From: CAXSEF01 sp050920955
GTDB lineage: Bacteria > Pseudomonadota > Alphaproteobacteria > Acetobacterales > Acetobacteraceae
Length of the DNA: 41,944 nucleotides
Reading direction: 5' to 3'
Assembly: GCA_050920955.1 (NCBI GenBank)
Contig: JBPBQS010000272.1
Location: 1-41,944, forward strand
Numbering within the stretch: the stretch's first letter is position 1; every line of letters begins with the position of its first letter. Below, in pieces: positions 1-7,514 of this stretch. A program made the translations under genes and the position numbers. The notes below the pieces were generated by a model that saw nothing but the letters and a program-made list of their open reading frames with translations, made no database searches and was not told where the DNA came from.

Positions 1-159
1 GGAGGGGACGAGCCCGTACGGGCTGTTGCGCGTCGCCGCCCACCAGCCCAGCAGGAGCACCGCCGGCACCACCAGGCCCAGCCAGCGCTCCGGGTTCGGC
101 AGTCTCGCGGGCGGGGCGGCCTCCACGGCGCGGGGGCCGGCCTCGGGCATGGCGTCCAT
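1..159 (-). CDS. ABC transporter permease, NitT/TauT type (N-terminus, cut by window edge)
   Basis: Only the first 53 codons are inside the window. The ATG at 159 overlaps the TGA of the substrate-binding protein gene by one base (TGATG), so the two are almost certainly co-translated. The visible protein is a Pro/Ala-rich cytoplasmic tail followed by the start of a hydrophobic segment (LGLVVPAVLLLGWWAAT), the usual opening of SsuC/TauC-type permeases. The neighbouring binding protein supports this. The rest of the permease and an ATPase would be expected beyond position 1. No substrate can be assigned. Confidence 0.7.
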   Translation of the reverse strand, partial: MDAMPEAGPRAVEAAPPARLPNPERWLGLVVPAVLLLGWWAATRNSPYGLVPS

Positions 160-1103
160 CAGGCGGCCTTGGCGACCTCGTCGGAGAACCTGGGGTCGAG
201 GAAGGTCGCGAAGTCCGGCAGGGCGCGTATCTGCCTGAGCGCGAGCATCTGGTCGGCGTAGGTCCGCGACTCCCGGATCATCAGCGGCGTCATCTGCCAG
301 TTCAGCTCGACGTTGGACACCGCCAGCTCGACGGCGGCCTTCTGCATGCCGAGCTTGGCCACCGTCATCGCCACCATCTCGTCGGGGTGCGCCATGGCGT
401 GGAGGCTGGCCTGGCGCTGCAGCGAGACCATCAGCCTGCACAGCGCGGGCCGCGTCTCCACGACCTCGCGGCTGGTGGCGAGGACCATGTTGAGGCTGCC
501 CATGGGCGTGGAGTAGGGGAACTCCACGATCCTGCCGACGCCGGTGGTGACGGACACGGAGGGGGCCGGCTCGGCGCCGACGTAGGCGTCCACGTCGCCG
601 CGGGCCAGCGCCGCGTGCATCTCGCTGAACGACACGCGCACCGGGGTGATGTCGCGCACGCTCATGCCCTCCATGCGCAGGCGGTCGAGCAGGAAGACCT
701 CCTGGGTCGAGCCCGGCCAGATCGCGACCCGCCTGCCCTTCAGCCCGGCGAGGCCGTCGATCCCGCTGTTCGTGCCCGCGACGATGGCCATGCCCTTGTC
801 GCAGGCCGACGCCACGACGACGAGCGGCTGGCGCTGGGCGGCGGCGAGGATGCCGGCGGCGATGCCGAAGGTCGCGAAGTCGACGGATCCGCCGACGACG
901 GCGTCCTTGCCGTCGGTCGGGCTCTCGAACGGGACGATCTCCACGGTGGTGCCGTCGGGCACGAAGCGGGCGTAGAAGTGCGGCGCGATCGAGTGGATCA
1001 GCTTCAGCGTGCCGACCCTGACGACGCTCGCGGCGCGGGCCCTGCGCAGCACGGCCGGGGCGGCGAGCGCGCCAAGGAGGACGGAGCGGCGGCTGACTTG
1101 CAT
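159..1103 (-). CDS. ABC transporter substrate-binding protein, NitT/TauT (SsuA-like) family
   Basis: The 314-aa protein starts at the ATG at 1103. A longer reading to 1259 has no signal-like start, whereas MQVSRRSVLLGALAAP is a good twin-arginine-like export signal. After cleavage it shows the periplasmic binding fold of the sulfonate/nitrate/taurine group: an opening strand (VVRVGTL), a GGSVDFATFGI segment lining the ligand pocket, LKGRRVAIWPGS in the hinge region, and a helical C-terminus. It would capture a small organic anion or cofactor precursor in the periplasm for the overlapping permease. It is divergent from the APC permease at 1271. Family confidence is high; the ligand is unknown. 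Confidence 0.85.
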   Translation of the reverse strand: MQVSRRSVLLGALAAPAVLRRARAASVVRVGTLKLIHSIAPHFYARFVPDGTTVEIVPFESPTDGKDAVVGGSVDFATFGIAAGILAAAQRQPLVVVASACDKGMAIVAGTNSGIDGLAGLKGRRVAIWPGSTQEVFLLDRLRMEGMSVRDITPVRVSFSEMHAALARGDVDAYVGAEPAPSVSVTTGVGRIVEFPYSTPMGSLNMVLATSREVVETRPALCRLMVSLQRQASLHAMAHPDEMVAMTVAKLGMQKAAVELAVSNVELNWQMTPLMIRESRTYADQMLALRQIRALPDFATFLDPRFSDEVAKAA

Positions 1104-1122
1104 GACTGCGATCCCGGGTTCG

Positions 1123-1139
1123 GAATGCGCTCCGCATTC
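1123..1139. promoter_or_regulatory. Inverted repeat upstream of the ABC binding-protein gene
   Basis: GAATGCG-CTC-CGCATTC is a perfect 7-bp inverted repeat with a 3-base loop. It ends about 20 bases from the ATG at 1103, in the divergent intergenic region 1104-1270. It could be a regulator-binding site or a hairpin in the 5' leader. Only the symmetry is seen; the function is inferred. Confidence 0.35.
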
Positions 1140-1270
1140 GCGGTGCACCCTGCAAGAGTCGTGCCCGTGCGGCGGGGCGAGGCGTCCGGCGCACGCTGGC
1201 ATCATCCTCGCAAGGCGCTGCGCGCGGACGGACACCGCAGCCCCGGACGCCGCAGACAAGGACCCGCAGG

Positions 1271-2665
1271 ATGGACCAGAACAGCATCGATCTCCGCCCC
1301 GCCCCGTCCCATCTCCGGCGGCAGCTCTCCGGCGTCGGCGTGCTGCTGCTGGCGCTCTCCTCGCTGTCGCCGGTGCTGTCGGCCTACGGCATCGGCTCGG
1401 ACGTGCTCCTGCATGCCGGCAGCGGGGCGGCGGTCCTGTTCCTGCTCGGCATCGGCGTCGCCCTGGTCTTCGGCGTGGTCTATGCGGAGCTGGGCTCGGC
1501 CTATCCCTACGCGGGCGGCGACTACGTGGGCGTCGGCACCATCCTCGGCGGCTGGGCGGGCGTGTCGAGCATGGCGATCTGGGCGGCGACGTCGGGCCCG
1601 AACCTCGCCTTCGCGGCCAAGGTGTTCGCCGACTACGCGGGACCGCTCGCCCCCGCGGTCCCGGCAGGCGTCCTCGTGTTCGGCGCGCTCGCGGCGGCGA
1701 CGGTGGTGGCGCTGCTCGCCGTGCGCGCGAGCGCGTGGATCACCGGCCTGTTCCTGGCCGTCGAGATGGCCGCCGTGCTCGCGCTGATCGCCGCCGGCCT
1801 GTGGGACCCGGGCGCCGGCGCGGGCGCCGCCCTGCTGCATCCGGTGGCGCTCGACGCGCGGGGCGCGCTGTCGGCGGTGCCGTTCGGCGTGCTCGCGCTG
1901 GGCGGGGTCAGCGCCGCGTTCGGCACCGTGGGCGGCAACCAGGCCATCGGCTTCGGCGAGGAGCTGCGCGACCCGCACGCCACCATGGGCCACGTCGTCC
2001 TGCTCTCCTGCATGGTGGGGGCGGCGGCGACGGCGCTGCCGGTCGTGGCGGTGGCGCTGGGCGCGCCCGACCTCGCGGCCGTGCTGCGCAGCCCGGCGCC
2101 GTTCACGACGTTCATGGCCCAGGTCGCCGGCCCCGGCGCGGCCCGCGCGCTCGGCCTCGGCGTGGCGCTGGCGGTGTTCAACTCGATGATCGCGACGCTG
2201 ATGTACATGGCGCGGCTGTTCTTCAGCATGGGGCGCGACGCGGTCTTCCCCGGCGCCGCCAACCGCGTGCTGATGGCCGTCGACGGCGGCTCCGGCGTGC
2301 CGCGCAACGCGACGCTCCTGGTGGGCGCCTTCTCGGCGGCGAGCTGCCTGCTGTCCTCGCACGTGCTGCTGGTGTTCACCTCGGGGCTGATCGTGTTCGC
2401 GCTGGCGCTGGTGTCGCTCGCCGTGCTCGTCGGGCGCGGGCGGGGGCTCACGGGCCGGCCGGGGTGCTGGCGCTCGGCGCTGTTCCCGGCCGCGCCCGTG
2501 CTGGGCCTGGCGATCGCGGGCGCCTTCGCGGCCGCCGACTGGGCCGACGCCGACGTGGGCCGGCCGAGCCTGCTGGTCATGGCGCTGATCGTCGCCGCCG
2601 CCATGCTCTGGCACCGCCTCGGGCTGCGGCGCCGCCCGCAAGGCTGGGCGCCGCGCCTGGGCTGA
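1271..2665 (+). CDS. APC-family amino acid/amine permease
   Basis: A 464-aa integral membrane protein with about 12 hydrophobic segments. The N-terminus (LSGVGVLLLALSSLSPVLS) and the segment YAELGSAYPYAGGDYVGV match the first two transmembrane helices of amino acid-polyamine-organocation transporters, where unwound Gly-rich stretches form the substrate site. A further Gly-rich segment, GGNQAIGFGEELRDP, lies mid-protein. AAGGA about 8 bases before the ATG is a plausible ribosome-binding site. It stands alone, divergent from the ABC binding protein and followed 113 bases later by an oligopeptidase gene. The substrate cannot be read from sequence. Confidence 0.8.
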   Translation: MDQNSIDLRPAPSHLRRQLSGVGVLLLALSSLSPVLSAYGIGSDVLLHAGSGAAVLFLLGIGVALVFGVVYAELGSAYPYAGGDYVGVGTILGGWAGVSSMAIWAATSGPNLAFAAKVFADYAGPLAPAVPAGVLVFGALAAATVVALLAVRASAWITGLFLAVEMAAVLALIAAGLWDPGAGAGAALLHPVALDARGALSAVPFGVLALGGVSAAFGTVGGNQAIGFGEELRDPHATMGHVVLLSCMVGAAATALPVVAVALGAPDLAAVLRSPAPFTTFMAQVAGPGAARALGLGVALAVFNSMIATLMYMARLFFSMGRDAVFPGAANRVLMAVDGGSGVPRNATLLVGAFSAASCLLSSHVLLVFTSGLIVFALALVSLAVLVGRGRGLTGRPGCWRSALFPAAPVLGLAIAGAFAAADWADADVGRPSLLVMALIVAAAMLWHRLGLRRRPQGWAPRLG

Positions 2666-2778
2666 GCCTCGGGCGCGGGCAGCCGGCGCGCGAGGAAGGA
2701 GGCCCCTGCCCTGCCCGCCGCCTGCCGCAACGGCGCCGCAGGCTGCCCTTCGCCGGGGCGGCGTCCTATGCTGGCGCG

Positions 2779-4881
2779 ATGAACAGCACGCCACAGCCGC
2801 CAGAAGCCCGCCGGGAGCCGCACGTCGTCGAGCAGCTCGGCCGCACCCGCACCGACCCGTACGCCTGGATGCGCGACCCCGGCTGGCAGGCGGTGCTGCG
2901 CGACCCCGCCGCGCTGCGCCCCGACATACGCGACCACCTGGAGCGCGAGAACGCCTACACCGCGGAGGTGCTCGCCGGCACCGGCGCGCTGCAGGAGACG
3001 ATCCTGGCCGAGATGATCGGGCGCATCCGCGCCGACGACAGCTCGGTGCCCGTGCCGGACGGGGCGTGGAGCTACTACACGCGCTTCGCCGAGGGCGCGC
3101 AGCATCCGCTGCACGCGCGCCGGCCGAGCGGGGACGCGGACGGCGCGCGCGAGCAGGTGCTGCTCGACGTCGACGCCCTGGCGAGGCCGCACGCCTACTT
3201 CCGCGTCGCCGGGGCGGAGCACAGCCCGGACCACGCGCGCTACGCCTGGGCGGAGGACCGGCAGGGCTCGGAGGCGTACACGATCCACGTGCTCGACCTC
3301 GCCACGCGCGCCGCGGTGGGCGCCCCCGTCGAGAGCGCCGCCGGCTCGTTCGCGTTCTCGCCGTGTGGCGGCTTCCTGTTCTGGACCCTGCGCGACGACA
3401 ACGGCCGGCCCGTCCGCGTCCTGCGCCGCCCGGTCGGCGGCGGCCCGGGCGACGACGTGGTCGTCCACGACGAGGCCGACCCCGGCTTCTTCGTCGGCGT
3501 CGAGGTGACGCGCTCGCGCCGGTGGATCGTCGTCGAGTGCGGCAACCAGGAGACCAGCGAGGCCTGGGTGATCCCGGCCGGCGATCCGACGGCCCCCGCG
3601 CGCTGCATCGCCGCGCGCGAGGTCGGCGTGCGCTACAGCCTCGACGACTGGGGCGATTGCTTCGTCGTGCTGACCAACGCGGACGACGCGATCGACTACA
3701 GGATCGCCACGGTGGCGCACGACGCGCCGGCCAGGCACGGCGCCTGGCGGGAGTGGCTCGCGCACCGACCGGGCCGCTACCTCACCGGGCTGCTCGCCTT
3801 CGAGGGGTTCCTCGTGCACGTCGAGCGCGTCGACGCCAGCGACCGCATCGTGGTGAGCGCGCGCGACGGCGCCTCGCACGTCATCGCGGCGGACGACGAG
3901 GCGAGCTGCCTGGCGCCGCGCGGCGGCTCGGAGTTCGCGACGCGCACGCTGCGCTACGTCTACGACAGCCCGCGCGACCCGGCGCAGGTGTTCGACTACG
4001 ACATGGCCAGCCGCGCGCGGACCCTGCGCAAGACGCAGGAGATCCCGTCCGGCCACGATCCCGCGGACTACGTCGTGCGGCGGCTGCACGCGCGGGCCGC
4101 GGACGGCGCCTCGGTGCCGGTCACGGTGCTCGCGCGGCGCGACGCGCTCGCGGCGGGGCCGTGCTCGCTGCTGCTCTACGGCTACGGCGCGTACGGGATG
4201 GCGATGATGCCGCACTTCTCGGCCAACCGGTTCAGCCTGGTGGACCGCGGCTGGGCGTGGGCGATCGCGCACGTGCGCGGCGGCAGCGAGAAGGGCCGGG
4301 GCTGGTTCCTCGACGGGCGGGGTGCGGCCAAGGAGAACACCTTCACCGACTTCGTCGCCTGCGCCGACATGCTGGTGGCCGAGGGCGTCGCGCGCGCCGG
4401 CGGCATCGTGGCGCACGGCGGCTCCGCAGGCGGGCTGCTGATGGGCGCGGTGCTGAACCTGCGCCCGGAGCTGTGGGCCGGCGTCGCGGCGGCGGTGCCG
4501 TTCGTCGACGTGCTGAACACCATGTCCGACGCGAGCCTGCCGCTGACGCCGCCGGAGTGGCCGGAGTGGGGCAACCCCCTGCTGGACGCGGACGCCTACG
4601 ACCGGATCGCGTCGTACTCGCCCTACGACCAGGTCGGGCCGAGGCCCTACCCGCCGGTGCTGGCGCTGGGCGGGCTGTCGGACCCGCGCGTCACCTACTG
4701 GGAGCCCGCCAAGTGGGTCGCGAAGCTGCGCGCGGAGACGACGGGCACGGCGCCGATCCTGCTGCGCATCACCATGGAGGGCGGGCACGGCGGCCGGTCC
4801 GGGCGCTTCGAGTACCTGCGCGAGCCGGCCCTCGTGCAGGCCTTCGCGCTCTGGACGCAGGAGCGCGAGGACCTGCCGTGA
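2779..4881 (+). CDS. ptrB: Oligopeptidase B (S9A prolyl oligopeptidase family)
   Basis: The 700-aa protein is close to the usual length of bacterial oligopeptidase B (about 690). An N-terminal beta-propeller (roughly residues 70-410) is followed by an alpha/beta-hydrolase domain. The catalytic triad is visible: Ser549 in GGSAGG, Asp635 in LSDPRV and His670 in EGGHGG. LYGYGAYG and AHVRGGSEKGRGW are family hallmarks around the oxyanion hole. No signal peptide is seen, so it is cytoplasmic. The family cleaves short peptides after basic residues. The ATG at 2779 was chosen because family similarity (DPYAWMRDP) begins soon after it; the reading frame is open further upstream but inside the APC gene. 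The Shine-Dalgarno is weak. Confidence 0.9.
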   Translation: MNSTPQPPEARREPHVVEQLGRTRTDPYAWMRDPGWQAVLRDPAALRPDIRDHLERENAYTAEVLAGTGALQETILAEMIGRIRADDSSVPVPDGAWSYYTRFAEGAQHPLHARRPSGDADGAREQVLLDVDALARPHAYFRVAGAEHSPDHARYAWAEDRQGSEAYTIHVLDLATRAAVGAPVESAAGSFAFSPCGGFLFWTLRDDNGRPVRVLRRPVGGGPGDDVVVHDEADPGFFVGVEVTRSRRWIVVECGNQETSEAWVIPAGDPTAPARCIAAREVGVRYSLDDWGDCFVVLTNADDAIDYRIATVAHDAPARHGAWREWLAHRPGRYLTGLLAFEGFLVHVERVDASDRIVVSARDGASHVIAADDEASCLAPRGGSEFATRTLRYVYDSPRDPAQVFDYDMASRARTLRKTQEIPSGHDPADYVVRRLHARAADGASVPVTVLARRDALAAGPCSLLLYGYGAYGMAMMPHFSANRFSLVDRGWAWAIAHVRGGSEKGRGWFLDGRGAAKENTFTDFVACADMLVAEGVARAGGIVAHGGSAGGLLMGAVLNLRPELWAGVAAAVPFVDVLNTMSDASLPLTPPEWPEWGNPLLDADAYDRIASYSPYDQVGPRPYPPVLALGGLSDPRVTYWEPAKWVAKLRAETTGTAPILLRITMEGGHGGRSGRFEYLREPALVQAFALWTQEREDLP

Positions 4882-4888
4882 GCGCAGG

Positions 4889-5026
4889 AAAGGCAAGCAG
4901 TTCTTTCTTGAAAGAAAGAACCAAAGAACTTTGCCCATAAGATCCAGGCCCGCCCGGGAGCGTATTTCCTAATCGGGCAAAGTCTTTTTGCTTCTTTTTC
5001 TTCAGAAAAAGAAGGCCTTGCCTGCT
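4889..5026. repeat. AT-rich double-hairpin repeat (type C), copy R1
   Basis: Lies between the convergent ends of oligopeptidase B and lptG. Hairpin 1 has stems 4900-4907 and 4914-4921 (GTTCTTTC/GAAAGAAC). Hairpin 2 has stems 4991-5000 and 5005-5014 (CTTCTTTTTC/GAAAAAGAAG). About 65 bases that differ from the other copy separate them, with CAAAGAACTTTGCC next to hairpin 1. The outer edges carry GGCAAGC and CCTTGCC, as in the GC-rich repeats. AT-richness stands out sharply. It may act as a two-way terminator. Confidence 0.85.
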
Positions 5027-6151
5027 TCAGGCTTCCCCGCCCTGCGGGTCCAGCCGTGGCCCGGCGCGCCTGCGCGGCCCCGGCCCGCCGCTGCCGGGGA
5101 GCAGGGCGATGGCGACGGCCAGGAGCACGAGGGGCGGTGCGAGGGCGGTGACGGCGGGGCCTGCGGCGAGCAGCTCGCCGAGGCGGCCCGTGATCTGCTG
5201 GAACAGGGAGAAGACGATGCCGACGCCGATGCCGCGGGCGAGGCGCTGGCCGTTGCCCTGGAGGCGGGGGGCGCCGAACACGAGGGGGGCGGCGATCATG
5301 GCCATGGCGGCCATGGACAGGGGGATGGCGGCGCGGTCCCACAGGGCGCGCTCGAAGCGCACGGCGTTCTGGTGCTGCTTGCGCATCTTGCGGACGTGGC
5401 GGAACAGGGCGAGCGGCGGCAGGCTGTCGGGCGGCAGGGTGAGGAAGCCGAGCTGGCCAGGCTGGACGAAGGAGCGCCAGTCCAGCCGCGCCAGGTGCTC
5501 GACGCGGAACTGCGCGCCGTCCAGCGTGCGGCGCGACACGTCGTCGAGCGCCCAGGTGCCGTCGGGGCCGATGGCGCCGCGCTCGGCGTGGACCAGGCTG
5601 GCGAGGCTGCCGTCGGGCTCGAAGGCGTAGATGTCGATGCCGACGGGGACGCGGCCGTGCTCGAAGCGCGCGACGTCGAGGTACTCGCGGCCGTCATGCG
5701 CCCAGACGCTGTCGGCGCCGGGGGGGGCGGAGAGGCCCAGCGCGTCGGCGCGGCGGTCCTGCGCCATCTGCTGGGCCGGGGGGATCACGAACTCGGCGGC
5801 GAGCAGCAGGACCACGACGATGGGCACGAGCAGGCGCAGCACGGTGCCCACGATGCGCCGCTCGGAGATGCCCAGGGTGAGCATCGCCGTCAGCTCCGAG
5901 GTGCGCGCGAGCGGGCCCAGCGCCAGGAGTGCGGCGAGCAGCATCGACACGGGCATGAGCTGGAGCGCGCGGCCGGGGGCGGTCAGCGCCACGTAGGCGA
6001 GGGCGTCGGCGACGCGGTAGCCGCCCTGCCCCACGGAGGCGAGCTGCTCGACGAACTCCAGCAGGCTGAACAGGCCGGTGAGCGCCGCCGCCACGCCGAG
6101 GAAGGCGCGCAGCACGGCGGCCTCCAGGTAGCGGCTAAGCAGCGCGGACAT
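5027..6151 (-). CDS. lptG: LPS export permease LptG (YjgP/YjgQ family)
   Basis: A 374-aa inner-membrane protein. Two N-terminal membrane helices (YLEAAVLRAFLGVAAALTG) carry a typical LptG opening. TSELTAMLTLGISERRI is the conserved coupling-helix region that contacts the LptB ATPase. A periplasmic beta-jellyroll (about residues 135-265) and four C-terminal helices follow. With LptF and LptB it drives lipopolysaccharide from the inner membrane onto the periplasmic bridge. It starts 12 bases after the lptF stop, so the two form one operon. No strong Shine-Dalgarno precedes the ATG, consistent with translational coupling. The stop codon abuts repeat R1. Confidence 0.93.
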   Translation of the reverse strand: MSALLSRYLEAAVLRAFLGVAAALTGLFSLLEFVEQLASVGQGGYRVADALAYVALTAPGRALQLMPVSMLLAALLALGPLARTSELTAMLTLGISERRIVGTVLRLLVPIVVVLLLAAEFVIPPAQQMAQDRRADALGLSAPPGADSVWAHDGREYLDVARFEHGRVPVGIDIYAFEPDGSLASLVHAERGAIGPDGTWALDDVSRRTLDGAQFRVEHLARLDWRSFVQPGQLGFLTLPPDSLPPLALFRHVRKMRKQHQNAVRFERALWDRAAIPLSMAAMAMIAAPLVFGAPRLQGNGQRLARGIGVGIVFSLFQQITGRLGELLAAGPAVTALAPPLVLLAVAIALLPGSGGPGPRRRAGPRLDPQGGEA

Positions 6152-6163
6152 GGGGGGCGCGCG

Positions 6164-7240
6164 TCATCGGCCGCCGCGGGCGGCGAAGCCGGGGCGGTAG
6201 ACGGTGGCGAGGAGGAGGAGGCCGAGCAGGAGCGGCGCCCACCAGATGCCGGGGAAGCGGCCGATGGCGCCGTGCTGGACCCAGGTGCGCGCGGAGGTGC
6301 ACAGCAGGTAGTACCCGAAGTAGACGAAGAACGCGACGCCGAGCTTGGAGCCGCGGCCCTGGCGGGGCCTGGTGCGGCTCAGCGGGATGCCCATGAGGCC
6401 GAGCAGCAGCGTGGAGAGCGGCGTGGACAGGCGCCACTGCAGCTCGGCGATGTCCTCGGGGGTGCGCGAGGCGAGCAGGTGCGCGGTGGAGGCTGCCACC
6501 GCGCTGTAGCCGGGGGGGTCGGCGGCGTCGCGGCCGCCGGGGTTGACCACGATGCCGCGGGCGTCGAGCGCCTCGTCGGGCTTCCCGTCGGAGCGGTCGA
6601 ACTCGTAGATGTGGGCGTCGCGCAGGTAGACCTGCGAGCCGCCGCCCGGGCGCGGGACGGCGTCGGCGCCGCGCGCGGAGATGATCTCGGTGCGGTCGTG
6701 GTGGCGCACGCGGATGAACACGTCGCGCGCCGTCGAGCCGTCCGCGTCGCGCCCGCCGAGGTAGACCACGCGGCTGCCGTGCTGGCCGACGTAGAACGAG
6801 CCCGCCGTCATCGCGTCCACGTCGAGCAGCGCCGCCGCCTGGTCGGTCATCGCGTGCAGCCGCTGGTACGCCCATGGCCGCACCGCCAGCGACAGGCCGG
6901 CGACGGCGAGCGCGAGGCAGCCCGACAGCATCAGCACGGCGCGCGTCATCGTCGCCGGCGTCATGCGCAGGGCGAACATCGCGATGAACTCGGACTCGCC
7001 GTACAGGCGGGCGAAGGAGAGCATCACCGAGATGTAGAGCGAGGCGGGGATCAGCACCTCCAGCGAGATCAGCACCTTGAGGCCGATCAGGGCGGCGACC
7101 GCGTCGAGCGGCAGCAGGCCGGCGACGGCATCGGACAGGAGCACGCCGGCGCTGTAGCTGGCGAAGAGGGCGACGAGGATGCCGAGCGTCGCCAGCAGCG
7201 GGCGGCTCAGCTCGCGCACCAGGTAGCGGCTGATGATCAA
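6164..7240 (-). CDS. lptF: LPS export permease LptF (YjgP/YjgQ family)
   Basis: Taken from the TTG at 7240, which gives a 358-aa protein beginning with the family motif (M)IISRYLVREL, matching the start of known LptF proteins. An in-frame ATG at 7312 would add 24 poorly conserved residues. The layout matches LptG: paired membrane helices, coupling segment GESEFIAMFALRMTPATM, periplasmic jellyroll (about residues 125-250) and C-terminal helices. It forms a heterodimer with LptG in the LptB2FG exporter. Repeat R2 fills most of the space to the divergent peptidase gene, so the promoter must lie inside or beside that repeat. Confidence 0.9.
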   Translation of the reverse strand: MIISRYLVRELSRPLLATLGILVALFASYSAGVLLSDAVAGLLPLDAVAALIGLKVLISLEVLIPASLYISVMLSFARLYGESEFIAMFALRMTPATMTRAVLMLSGCLALAVAGLSLAVRPWAYQRLHAMTDQAAALLDVDAMTAGSFYVGQHGSRVVYLGGRDADGSTARDVFIRVRHHDRTEIISARGADAVPRPGGGSQVYLRDAHIYEFDRSDGKPDEALDARGIVVNPGGRDAADPPGYSAVAASTAHLLASRTPEDIAELQWRLSTPLSTLLLGLMGIPLSRTRPRQGRGSKLGVAFFVYFGYYLLCTSARTWVQHGAIGRFPGIWWAPLLLGLLLLATVYRPGFAARGGR

Positions 7241-7340
7241 GGCAGCAGCCCCGCGTCCGGGCACGCGCAGCTCATCCAGCGGTTCCGATCGTCCCTTGTG
7301 GGCGCAGGCCATAGCAAATCCGGGGGGGCGTGTCAGCAGG

Positions 7341-7470
7341 CAGGCAAGGCAAGCATGGGCTCCGCCCAAACCCGCCAGGGGCGAGCCGCCCCTGGACCGG
7401 CCTTCCTTAAGTAAAGCCATCCAAGGGGCTTCCCTTGGCGGAGCTCGAGGCAGCGCCTCGACCTTGCTTC
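7341..7470. repeat. Composite hairpin repeat, copy R2
   Basis: Two facing modules lie between the divergent lptF and peptidase genes. Left: tip GGCAAGCA, stem TGGGC/GCCCA, linker AACCCGC, stem CAGGGGC/GCCCCTG. Centre: TTAAGTAAA. Right, read on the minus strand: tip AGCAAGG, stem TCGAGGC/GCCTCGA, linker GCTCCG, stem CCAAGGG/CCCTTGG. It lies upstream of both genes, so a simple terminator role for either is unlikely here. Confidence 0.85.
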
Positions 7471-7514
7471 GCCCCCGGCCCTACGCTGCGCGCCGTCACG
7501 TCAGGAGCACGACA

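Noticed and set aside
1633..4938. A very long open frame (about 1100 codons) on the minus strand opposite oligopeptidase B and the APC permease
   Set aside because: High GC makes stop codons rare in all frames. Its translation is dominated by Arg/Ala/Gly/His without family motifs, and the opposite strand has two clear enzymes with intact active sites.
4889..5026. Insertion sequence with terminal inverted repeats
   Set aside because: At about 140 bp with no transposase ORF and no clear target-site duplication, it is better described as a small hairpin repeat.
7241..7420. Longer LptF start (up to 7420)
   Set aside because: The added residues are translated from repeat R2 and non-conserved DNA; LptF similarity begins exactly at TTG 7240.
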